64,000 nt of DNA from Nemertoderma westbladi. Lineage: Eukaryota; Xenacoelomorpha; Nemertodermatida; Nemertodermatidae. Below, piece by piece: positions 47,377 through 58,300 of this stretch. The stretch lies in contig JAUCBJ010002659.1 of the NCBI GenBank assembly GCA_032718475.1, positions 113,699 to 177,698 of the forward strand, written 5' to 3'. The position numbers and the translations under genes are program-made. A model generated the notes under the pieces. It searched no databases. It was not told the origin of the DNA and was given only the letters and a program-made list of their open reading frames with translations. Numbering within the stretch: position 1 is the first letter of the stretch; every line of letters begins with the position of its first letter.

Positions 47377-47492
47377 GCTTACCTGCCTACTGGTACCGGT
47401 ATCCATTTAATATTTTTTAATGAAATATAATGTAGTTCATTTTACCCCATGTCTTGAAAAATTCACGGGGAAAATGAACTACTTTTTACATT

Positions 47493-50446
47493 AAATTTTT
47501 CTGTTGACCTAAAACTCCAAGCACAAAAATAATGTAAGCAACTGGATGTCTCTTTATTAAACTTTTAGTTCATATATGAAACATTTGTTAACTCTTTTAC
47601 TTACTTCTTCTATGAGCCAAATACAATTTTGGGTCAAGAACCTCAACAATGCCAAATTTAGAGGTTTTGTGAATTCTGACAACTTGTCGCCACACTGTTT
47701 TGTGTTGGTACCGGTAGATAATATTGTGTCAAAATACTATGGAAGTGTTAGCCAGATAAATTAGCAATATTTTAATTATGCCTTTAATTTCATACACATT
47801 TGTTGTTCAACCGATAATCACCGTCAAAGTTTTTAGTTCATTATACCCCGTCCTATCGTACTAAATTTTTTTTAAAATGCATTGTGTACGAAAAGTGCAG
47901 ACCAGTGACGTACAGTAGGCCTAATCATCACCTAATTTTTAATTCCCTCAGGGACTAAATAAAGTACGGTTTTTAACAAAAAATTTTTTAAACACCAGTT
48001 GTGTTTGATGTTGTAAATAAGTGTTATTATTTTAATATTTTATAAAAAGTACTAGCTAACACAAAATCGAAATTACTAGCTACCATCTAACGAAAAAAAA
48101 CCATTTTCACAAGAAAAAAATTTAAAATAATTTTCAAATGAAATTTTTTTTACGAGCTAAGAAAATGTAGGCCCTACTAGCTAACACAAAATTAAAATTA
48201 TTAGCTACCATCCTACTGTGAGAAGGTCAATTATTTGTTATAGAAAAAGACCTCATGATAAAAGCCTTTTTCATAGGCCCCTATGAAAAAAATTAGTTAA
48301 ACTATGGGTAGGTGAGGTACCCAAGGTGTACCAATGCCGAAAACAGGTGGCATAAGTATACTTTCCTTCATAGCAAAACAGCGTGTAGGCTAGAGTTGGA
48401 CAACATACAACAGTAGGTGCAGTTTTTAATTGTCTCTCTAATGGTGTATCCAAGGAAACGCCAAACCAAAGCGTTCTCCTTTAAATTGCAATGATTCACC
48501 CATCCTCATGGGTCAACCCTACCTAATCTCCCCTACTGTAGAATACCGGTATTGTAGTACCGGTATTTTATGTACATGTATAAAATACCGGTACTACGAT
48601 AAGATACCGGTACTGTACTACAATTTATGCTAAAATTAATACAAGTTTCCTTCGTTTCAATAATCCCATTTGAACCAAAGGTAAACGGGACTGAATCTTT
48701 TTTGGTAACGGTTCCGTATGCCACTACACTTTTTAAACATAAATCTTTGTTGCTATGGCAACCATGGCGAGTTCTAGAACACAATATAAATGTTAATTAA
48801 CTATTCTAGAACATAAATAAAATAAAATATTTTATGTTCTGCAACATAGCTATTTAAGCCATAGCCATAGCCACAGCCACAGCTTTTTAAAATTAAAAAT
48901 AGCTAGTATTTAAAAAAAAATTTTAAAAATTTTAATTTCAGGTAGATAGTAATGTTAAGATAGCTAGTATTTTTTGTGGCAGCTAATAAAAAATAAAAAA
49001 ATATTAAATATTGTAAATAGGTATTGTACAATATTGAAAATATTGTAAAAATTGTTAAAAGTTGAAATCTCAATCTTTTAAAATTACTAGCTGATTTAAA
49101 ATAAAAAAATATCTAGCTACATAATCTCGACCATTATATTTTTTATTTTATTTATGTTCTAGTATTGTTAAATAACATTTATACAATGAGTAAGGTTTAA
49201 AAAGTGTAGTGGCGTACGGAACAATAGCCCTTAGCACTAGTGTGTTATAGCTACACCCCCCCCCCCCCCAAATTTTCTAGTTCTACTATTTTCTAGTTTT
49301 CCAGTTCTAGAACAAATAGTTTTTGTTCTGGAACAGTTCAAAAAAAATGAAATTTTTTTTTAATGGCAAGATGGGTTTTTTTTTTGGGGGGGGGGGTAGC
49401 TAGTATTTTTTTAATAGCTAATTAAAATTAAAAATTCACTGTATTGAGGTCATTATATTCATTTTTAAAGGAAAATAAGTTGGTCAAATTTTTTTTCAAT
49501 TTTTCAATCATAATTTTTTTCACTAGCTAATAAAAAGTACTAGCTAACACAAAATCAAAATTACTAGCTACCATCTTACTGGGAGAAGGTTAAATATTTG
49601 TTCTAGAACAAAAAGCCTCATGATAAAATCCATTTTTGTATAAAAAAAAATTGGTCAAAAAGTGGGTACCCATAACATGGTAATGCCGAATAACGTAGAT
49701 AACCGTACTGTTGTATTTTTGGTGTTCAAGTTGGTTTGTTACCGGTACTTTATATCAAAACGTTATTTTGTGGGCATTACCGTACCGTAATACCGTGCTA
49801 TGTACATCTTGAGCACCTATGAACCAGATTTGTTATACTAGCTAGTTAGTTTGTACAATTTTTATTGTATATTATTGTATATTTTGTTCTAGAACATTTT
49901 ATTCAAAAAAAAGAATTTTTTAAACTAAACTTTTTAAACTAAACTTTTTTTCGAATGTTCTACATGAATTTATGATGAAATTTCCTTAATCTGTTTGTGT
50001 GTTCTAAGAGGACTAATTTAGGCCTATTTGAAATGAAATTTTTTTTTTAATACGGGTTGTATAACGATCTCTGTACTATTTAATTTTTTCGAAAAAAATA
50101 TTCTGGAGCAAATAATATTTTCTAGAACATTAATATTTTTGTTGATAGCTAACATATTCTAGAACATTTTAAAAACAGGTGTAAAAACTAGCTTGTATAA
50201 GAAAATATATTTTTTAAATAAGATGTTCTCGAACAAATGATATTTTTCTTAATTGATAGCTAACATGTTCTAGAACATTTCAAAAAAGTAGAAGAAACTA
50301 GCTAGTATTAAAAATCGGGTCTATGTTTATCCAAGGGTATTATTGTTACCGCACAATATGCTATAGTGACAAATTGATCTTTGTTAGTAAAAAATAAAGA
50401 AGAATTACTCCTTTCCTTATAAAGTCTGAACCGCGCTACTCTAATA
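47493..50446. other. AT-rich flank of the second envelope-like exon
   Basis: No gene is supported. Repeated modules occur: CTAGCTACCATC with 'tagctaacacaaaat' at 48045-48100, 48175-48270 and 49540-49640, the last two being clear copies; and many TTCTAGAACA words (48774, 48804, 49308, 49609, 49885, 50132, 50155, 50266). A C run lies at 49255-49270 and a G run at 49387-49397. 49700-49775 aligns with the region just upstream of the paralogous gene start at 16093. Confidence 0.5.
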
Positions 50447-51231
50447 ATGTTGGGTTGCCCGGCGCTACTGTGGTTGATTGCACTGTTGATTACGGATGGA
50501 CGTTGCATGGATGAAGACTTCAAAGAATTGAAACCAAATATTGAAGATCATTCACTACGTAATAGGTCCTTGTATTATTGCGACATCCAACTCAACAGTA
50601 AGATCTACGATTTTGAAACAGATGTCGAATGTAAATATCCCAAGAAACCTTTGGAATATGAAGAAGACATCACGATTTACACAAAGAATAGAGAAGATGT
50701 GACTGTTCAGGCATTTGAGTGCTTTATAATGCAGGCATCTTGCCATACATGGCATGCGAGTTTATTTGAAAATAACGAACACGATTGTGATCAAAAATTC
50801 CTGAATTTACCGTCCGCAACTGTTTGCAGGCAATGGATTAGGGATGGTGCAGATTGCAGTGATGATGATCCAAACCAAGGTCCTTGGGCAATAAGCTTGG
50901 GTCATAAATTTTTCAACTTGCATAAGCAATGTTCAACATACCCATTCAGAGAGTATGAAACGGGTGAAAAAGAGAATTGGGAATATTATAAAGAATCATA
51001 TAATAATCAGGATTACTGGTGCGGTACTGGTAAATCAAGGATAGACAATGTGGATGGTGACAACAATGCAGCTAACACCTACCTAACCCCCCATTGTATT
51101 TATTGCAAATGGCAAGCGGTGGTCAGTAAGTGGAGGTATGAAAAGTATTGCCGTTATAAGAAATTTTCCGGTGACGCATCTCCACCTGACTGGACCATCA
51201 GATTTAACGAAGAACTAGGTCATCAAGATAA
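50447..51231 (+). CDS. Envelope-like glycoprotein, exon 1 only
   Basis: The ATG at 50447 starts a signal peptide (PALLWLIALLITDGRC). The rest aligns along its length with exon 1 at 16093-16919: SLYYCDIQL, then FETDVECKYPKKPLEYE, conserved Cys positions, DYWCGTG and ASPPDW. A GTGAGT donor begins at 51232 and again breaks a codon after its second base (phase 2), as in the paralog; unspliced, the frame stops at 51235. No matching exon 2 was seen between 51232 and 64000, where repeats and a Polinton follow. The gene is either truncated or has a very long intron. Confidence 0.55.
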
Positions 51232-51284
51232 GTGAGTAAATATTAGTAATTTTAACACCTTTACTATATAACCAATGCACACCC

Positions 51285-52190
51285 GGGGGCGTATTCCCAA
51301 TCCTTACACTACTAGGAACACCTCTTGCAATAACACCTGGGATTGGTTAATAAGCTATTATTTGATTGGACATTGAAATCATGTAAGGAATGGAGAAAGA
51401 GGGTGAAATCATGTAAGAGTTATTTGCCTATTAATCGGTTCATTGTCAGGTGACAGTAAAAATATATACGAATACCAGTACACATATATTTAGAGTGGAA
51501 ATAAATAATGTTGTATGCCTAAGGAATCGTTTTACACACCATTTTTCTTACACACCATGCAATCCACAATTGGCAAGCGTAATGCAGCGTGCATTAAGAA
51601 TGCTATGCCGGCTTATGGACAAAGTTGCACTGCCACAACTCCCTATCCCCCATGACATTCGCGAGATTATCCTCATCTTCAAGGCCAGTGTCCGTTAGGA
51701 GGCATCTCACGAAAGTCTTGGCTATCATCATCCTTATTTTCTCCATGGGACTGCCAAAGCACAAGATTGTGCACAGGCTGGTCCTCATGGAGAAAGCAAT
51801 GTCCAACAAAGGAATGTATCCCTATACACTAGTGGCCAATGTTCCAATCGTTGTAGCTTACTCATGCAGCCCTGTTAGTTGCCCTGTATAAACCATAACC
51901 CAATGTTCTACTGCCTAGAATAATATCACATGTTAAGTCTACTCATCTAATACTGTTGGTATAATTACCCTTACATGATTTCACCCAATTTCTCAATTCC
52001 TTACAGCGTTTGGAACACATTTATACCCGCCAACTGAGTATAAAACCCTTACACTAGTTCGACCCCACTCCCCATTCCTTACATGATTTCAACGTCCAAT
52101 CAAATAATAGTTCATTAACCAATCCCCGGCTACAATTCAAGATGTGTTCCTACTAGTGTAAGGATTGGGAATACGCTTCCCGGGGAGGTA
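51285..52190. mobile_element. Foldback element with long inverted repeats
   Basis: The left arm from 51285 (GCGTATTCCCAATCCTTACA) and the right arm ending near 52185 (its reverse complement) match over roughly 130 bases, including TTATTTGATTGGACATTGAA and 'gaaatcatgtaagga' words. The middle contains a diverged LINE fragment. No coding sequence. Probably a non-autonomous DNA element. Confidence 0.65.
51590..51810 (-). mobile_element. Diverged LINE fragment inside the foldback
   Basis: The minus strand resembles the C-terminal LINE segment (GLEDEDNLANVMGDRELWQC and a preceding CL-TDT run) with many substitutions. The TAG-repeat tail is not clear. Confidence 0.6.
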
Positions 52191-52999
52191 CCTTTTGTTC
52201 ACCATGACTTGGAATATAGATAGTGTCGTTATTCAGCCATTTGCTGACATTGACGAAAAGCTGGCCATGCGGGATTCCCAACCAATATGTATCACAATCT
52301 GAATTTCGTAGTAAAATAGCTGAGATATGAGCGTTCAAAAGCTTCATGGTTTTGCACCTGCGCGAGGCTACTTTATTCTATTTAACCATTACTATTATAT
52401 TACATAACTATTACAAATAAACCATATTCTGGAACACTTTGTTTATGCACCAAAGTAAGAATAGCTACGCAATATTTCTCAGCTATTTTACGACGAAATT
52501 TTAAATATTTGGAATCCTTGCATGACCAGCTTTCCATTGGTACCAACAAACAGTGATAAGGTAGAAGAATAACTGCGGCGTGACAGGTTCAATTCGCAGT
52601 AGATACTTTTTTTAACGCTTGTAGCTAAAGATTGAAAGCAAAAATAAAAATTCTGGCTCACCCAGTGTAATATTCTTAGTTCTTAGTATAATGATAATAT
52701 ATTATAACGTACAGAATCAGACAGAGAACAATAGACTGATACACTGATAATAGGCCTAGTGACTTCAGTACTGTGTACATTGAGCAGTCGCACCTGCTTT
52801 AATACAAAAAGCACCAACAGAATAGAATGTACAGAATACATAGAATGTTGTCGATCGAAAGGAATGTTCTATCCAATCACAAATGCACAAACTCATATGG
52901 GGCGAGCCACATGCTAATACTGTCTAACCTGCATATGAGGCGAGCCATACGCTAGTATACCACCACCGTATGTACATCATTACACCCCCCTTTGAGCTC
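52191..52999. other. Intergenic, possible tRNA-like scrap
   Basis: No gene is supported. Near 52585-52615, GACAGGTTCAATTCGC followed by a T run resembles a B box and Pol III terminator, but no A box or cloverleaf could be built. Confidence 0.3.
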
Positions 53000-53740
53000 T
53001 GTAAGTGTTTATAACCGCAGAGGGGGTCGGTGTTGCCGAGAGGGGTATTGGCGAGTTCAGGGGCTGGTGTGGCTTAGTTCAGGGTCCCAATGTACAGTTG
53101 TTTTTTACTGGGCGGGTTCGGGCGCGTTCATGGGACTAGTGGACAAAGATGGGTCCGGCCCAGTCGTTACCCTGTGGATATACCATGGATGAGGTGACCG
53201 GGGTAACGCCCCACTCGTTGAGGAAGGTGTTTATAGCGCTAGTGGCCAGGGGGGTACTGCCATCTGACCATAGATGGGTTGGAATCCCGTAGCAGATAAA
53301 CCATTGTCGCAAGGTGGCGATGGTTGGGAAGGCGGATGGATGACCCAAGAAGGTTTGTAGGTCTGGCCACCTGCTGTACCAGTCAACGAGGGTGAGATAG
53401 TGGCGTAGTCAAACTGGAAGAAGTAGGCTGAAATGTCCTCGAATATGCGGGTCGACAGAAGGTTATTGAGGAAGGGTTCCTTTGGTTGCATAGTCACAAA
53501 GCGCAGATAGCGATGGAAGTCTGCATGTCATTGGTCAGGCCAGGCCAGTAGATGCACTGCTGGGCCCAACGGAGGGACATAATCGACACCCTGCGCGCGA
53601 GCTGGGGGAAGATCTTCTCTGTGCTGGGGGTAAGAGCGCGTAAGAAAAGGGGGAAGAGGGGGAAAGAAAAGGGGTATGGATCTATAAATAGCATCCAATG
53701 GGACGCCTCTATTTTACGACCGTTCCATACTGTAAACATA
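53000..53740 (-). pseudogene. Ty3/gypsy integrase relic
   Basis: Minus strand: RWAQQCIYWPGLTNDMQTSI then the C-x-L/C head, VFEDISA-like FEDISAYFFQFDYATIS (core strand), and TLRQWFICYGIPTHLWSDGS then NEWGVTPVTSSMVYPQGND (the SDG and SS-YPQ-N motifs). Three frames carry the pieces. The RNase H part of the same element lies at 56880-57620, so the satellite between them splits the gene. Confidence 0.7.
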
Positions 53741-53795
53741 CAGCTGTCTACCTTATTGAGAAGTGGTAATACGACTTAACAGTTGCTAAACTTAA

Positions 53796-56060
53796 CCCCC
53801 CCCCCCCCCCCCACGTCTAGTTAACCACACCCACCCACCCACCCACATAAGCATATCGACTTAACCGCACCCACCCACCCATCTAAGCACACCTACTTAA
53901 CCGCACCCACCCACCCACCTAAGCACACCTACTTAACCGCACCCACCCGCCCTCCTAAGCACGTCTACTTACCCGCACCCACCCACCCACCTAAACACGT
54001 CTACTTAACTGCACCCACCCACACACCTAAGCACGTGTACTTAACCGCACCCATCCACCTAAGCACATCGACTTAACGGCACCCACCCACCTAAGCACGT
54101 ATTCTTACCCACAACCACCCACCTACCTAAGCACACCTAGTTAACCGCTAACCCACCTAAGCACATCGACATAACCGCACCCACCCACCCACCTCAGCAC
54201 GTCTACTTAACCACACCCACCCACACACCTGAGCGTGAGCACGTCTACTTACCCGCACCCACCCACACACCTAAGCACGTCTACTTAACCGCAAACACCC
54301 ACCCACCTAAGCACATCGACTTAACCGCACTCACCCACCCACCTAAGCACGTATACTTACCCGCACCCACCTACCTACCTAAGCACACCTAGTTAGCCGC
54401 ACCCACCTAAGCACATCTAGTTAACCGCACCCACCCACCCACCTAAGCACGTGTACTTAACCACACCTACCCACCCACCTAAGCACGTATACTTACCCGC
54501 ACCCACCTCCTCCATAAGCACACCTAGTTAACCGCACCCACCTAAGCACATCGACTTAACCGCAAACACCCACCCACCCACCTAAGCACATCGACTTAAA
54601 CGCACCCACCCACCCACCTAAGCACGTATACTTACCCGCACCCACCCACCTACCTAAGCACACCTAAGTTAGCCGCACCAACCTAAGCACATCGACTTAA
54701 CCGCACCCACCCACCCACCCACCTAAGCACGTGTACTTAACCTCACCCACCCACCCTCCCACCTAAGCACGTATACTTACCCGCACCCACCTCCTACCTA
54801 AGCACACCTAGTTAACCACACCCACCTAAGCACATCGACTTAACCGCACCCACCCACCCACATAAGCACGTGTACTTAACCACACCCACCCACCCACCCA
54901 CCTAAGCACGTATACATACCCGCACCCACCTCCTACCTAAGCACACCTAGTTAACCGCACCCACCTAAGCACATCGACTTAACCGCACCCACCCACCCAC
55001 CCACATAAGCACGTGTACTTAACCACACCAACCCACCCACCTAAGCACGTATACTTACCCGCACCCACCTCCTACCTAAGCACACATAGTTAACCGCACC
55101 CACCTAAGCACGTATACTTAACCACACCCACCCACCCACCTAAGCACGTTTACTTAACCACACCCACCCACCTAAGCACATCGACTTAACCGCACCCACC
55201 CACCCATCTAAGCACACCTACTTAACCGCACCCACCCACCCACCTAAGCACACCTACTTAAACGCACCCACCCGCCCTCCTAAGCACGTCTACTTACCCG
55301 CACCCACCCACCCACCTAAACACGTCTACTTAACCGCACCCACCCACACACCTAAGCACGTGTACTTAACCGCACCCATCCACCTAAGCACATCGACTTA
55401 ACCGCACTCACCCACCCACCTACCTAAGCACACCTAGTTAGCCGCACCCACCTAAGCACATCGACTTAACCGCACCCACCAACCCACCTAAGCACGTGTA
55501 CTTAACCACACCCACCCACCCACCTAAGCACGTATACTTACCCGCACCCACCTCCTACATAAGCACACCTAGTTAACCGCACCCACCTAAGCACATCGAC
55601 TTAACCGCAAACACCCACCCACCCACCTAAGCACATCGACTTAACCGCACCCATCCACCCACCTAAGCACACCTACTTAACCGCACCCGGCCACCCACCC
55701 TCCTAAGCACATCGACTTAACCGCACCCACCCACCTACCTAAGCACAACTACTTAACTGCACCCACCCACCCTCCTAAGCACATCAACTTAGCCGCACCC
55801 ATCCACCCACCTAAGCACACCTACTTAACCGCACCCGGCCACCCACCCTCCTAAGCACATCGACTTAACCGCACCCACCCACCCACCTAAGCACACCTAC
55901 TTAACTGCACCCACCCACCAACCTAAGCAAGCACGTCTACTTAACCGCACCCAACGTCCCCTACCCCTACACACCTAATTACCCGCACTCACCTACCCCT
56001 ACCCACCCTCCCTCCCTCTCACATCCTATTTACCCGCACCGACCGCCCGAACTTAACAAA
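53796..56060 (+). repeat. CACCTAAGCAC-type satellite array
   Basis: About 2.2 kb of tandem, variable units built from ACTTAACCGCACCCACCCAC and CACCTAAGCACRTCGACTTA, 30-40 bases each. Higher-order groups alternate 'cacacctagttaaccgcac', 'cacatcgacttaaccgcac' and 'cacgtatacttacccgcac'. A 17-base C run marks the left edge. Units become irregular after 55950. The array lies inside the Ty3/gypsy pol relic. Confidence 0.9.
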
Positions 56061-56879
56061 CACACCCACCCCTACCTTTTCTACCTTATTCAGACTACAC
56101 GGCAAACATTCTCGGAGCAACATGCCGTACCAGAAATTTGCAAAAACGGAAAGCAGGGACAGTTTTCGCCAAAACCTTTTTTACAAGAACCGTTTTTTTA
56201 TAATCGTTTCCTATAAAATAATGCTAAGTATTTACATCCTAGAATATTCGATAACTATTGTAAATTATTGTAATTGATAGGTTGGTTGCTTTTTATACCA
56301 TATATTATTAAATAAATGTGAGATTAATTAGTGCAGTTAGTTTAATTATAATATCGTAAACATCACTGCACAAAAACGCGTTTTACACACCAGATCTTTA
56401 AAACATTACCTTTATTCGCATGCGAAAATAAGGGTTATGCCAGAGCCAGCCTAGAGGCCAAGCAAGGTACCGGTAGCCGTAGCAATGCAAGAAGCTAGAA
56501 GCTTCCTATTGGGAGCTATTTTTAGATCCTTCCCCCTTTTCTTACCCCCTCATCCGCGCCACCACTGGTTCAGCCAAACAACCCTTAAGCAGCTCCGTAG
56601 CCCATCATTGTTCCAATTCTTCCGGTAGGCTATCATTACGGCTCTCCTAATTTGTTTCAAATTTGTTTCACTGGCATACTTAACATTGTTCCAATTTTTT
56701 GAGCTCCATAGCCCATCATTGTTCCAATTCTCCGGTAGACTATCATTACGGCCCTCCTAATTTGTTTCAAATTTGTTTCACTGGCATACATAGCATTGTA
56801 GGTAGGACACCATTACGTGGCTCCTAATATGTTTTAATTATGTTCCAATTTTGTTTCAACTATAACAGAGACATACTAG
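56061..56879. other. Spacer with a 116-base tandem repeat
   Basis: No gene. A segment beginning AGCTCCGTAGCCCATCATTG (56592) is repeated near 56702, with a third partial copy to about 56830, sharing 'cctaatttgtttcaaatttg' and 'tcactggcatac'. Confidence 0.6.
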
Positions 56880-57620
56880 TGGCAGTACGCGGGGTATGGA
56901 GCCGTTCCAGGGTGTAAGTGCGAGCTGCTATTGGAATGATGAGCATCTCCCTGTAGAGGATGAGGTCGATCGAGAGCGGTGCATCTATCGAGAGCGAGCA
57001 CCGATGGTGGGATTGCTTCAGGTACTGCGGGGAAAACCCGCGAGGTCCGCAGTATGAAGAGACATATAGGCTGGGTCAGCGCATGCGAAGGCATTGAGGT
57101 CCTGTAGGATAGCAAGGTGGTAATCCCCAGAGATGGCCGAAATCGCAGTTAAGGTGACGGAATGGACACAGAACACTGTCTCGCCGTTGTCTACGAGGTC
57201 ATCAGGTATTTGCTGATCTACGACAGAGTGACTGAGACAGAGCGTCGGGAATGGCGTAAGACTTACACCTGCACCAGGATGAGGTAGACTGGTACAACAC
57301 CAGCTTGGATTTGAGTCGTTGTATACTTGCGTTTTCCACTTCTGAGAACAATTTCCGGTCTAAGATTATAACCAGAGGTTAATGATCAATGACCAAGGAG
57401 AAGGTGGGGAGCCCGAGGAGGAAGTTGAGGCACTTTTGGATGGCTCTAACTACCACTAGAATTTTCAAGTCAATAATGGCGTAGTGATAAACCGAGATCC
57501 ACATTCTATAAAGCACCACTCTGACCCGTGGCACTGGAGAAGGGCGTAGCCGATGTTAGGTATGAGAGTAGTAGATAAAGCATGGCCCCGGCAGAAGTCC
57601 TCCCTAAGCTTGGGCTATGG
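56880..57620 (-). pseudogene. Ty3/gypsy RNase H relic
   Basis: Minus strand reads VVRAIQKCLNFLLGLPTFSL then VIDHQPLVIILDRK (the catalytic-domain DH.PL signature), VENASIQRLKSKLVLY and YAIPDALSQS. Several stops. It sits upstream (on the minus strand) of the integrase at 53000-53740, as expected in Ty3/gypsy pol. Confidence 0.65.
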
Positions 57621-57689
57621 GCATTCCGTTCGGAGGCAATTAAAAAATGTCAAATTTCGGCGCTAAATCGAGGTGTTTAATGACCATCT

Positions 57690-58300
57690 GTCGCCATCAA
57701 TATTGATTCGCCTCGTTGCCTTCAACCAATCGCTGCGTATCACCTACGCGTAGCCTAACCTCGCGATGCCCGCCTTACTCCTACAGCTGTTACCTCCCGT
57801 CAGTATTGGTTCGAGTCGTTGCATCAACCAACCATCGCATATTCATCTTCGCGCGTAACGTAACCTCTCAACACGTGGCTAGCCCCCACTACGCTATTAT
57901 ATCGAATCGATTACCAACTCACCACGGCTGTCACCAATCCATTCAACCAAGCAACCTACCAGTCCAGCAGTAGGTTACGTGTTGAAATTCCGCCACGTTT
58001 CCAGCTACACGTATACGAACATTTCCATAGTTATTTCCTATTCACGCAACCAACCACTGTATACTGTATATGCCGACAACGTGGCCACCAACTACACGCA
58101 TCATGCATATATTATATTGATTGACAACTCCACAACTGCTGTCGCCAATCCAACCAACCAAGCAGCCTGCCTACCAGTCCAATCCAACGCTATTATGATA
58201 CGTGTTGAAATTCCGCCACATCCCAGCTACACGTATACGAACAACATTTGCATAGTAGTTACTCAAGCTAACCACAGCATCTGTGCCATATTGAAAGGCT
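57690..58300 (+). repeat. Tandem duplications at the Polinton flank
   Basis: Two nested tandem pairs: about 57696-57780 with 57798-57888 (a pair beginning ATCAATATTGATTCGCCTCG and its variant), and about 57890-58060 with 58105-58290 (sharing CGTGTTGAAATTCCGCCAC and CAGCTACACGTATACGAACA). They lie between the gypsy relic and the first Polinton gene and may belong to the Polinton end. Frames here are repeat artefacts. Confidence 0.6.

Larger units (their letters stand above)
44850..47492 (-). mobile_element. Pogo/jerky-like DNA transposon with hairpin ends
   Basis: The left end has GTAGTTCACTTTACCCC and its inverted copy GGGGTAAAGTGAACTAC forming a small hairpin (44855-44892), with a further copy near 44940. 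The right end has GTAGTTCATTTTACCCC and GGGGAAAATGAACTAC (47432-47484). A minus-strand DDE_1-type transposase lies between them. A LINE copy (46719-47376) is inserted between the transposase start and the right end. The outer edges could extend further; a related 'ttagttcattatacccc' lies at 47826. Confidence 0.65.

Noticed and set aside
47576..47764. 62-codon frame after the pogo element
   Set aside because: AT-rich, no domain, no relatives in the window.
52580..52625. Possible tRNA gene
   Set aside because: A B-box-like word and a T run exist, but no A box and no cloverleaf can be built.
53796..56060. Possible CRISPR or coding repeat protein
   Set aside because: Units abut each other, vary in length and keep no frame; it is satellite DNA.
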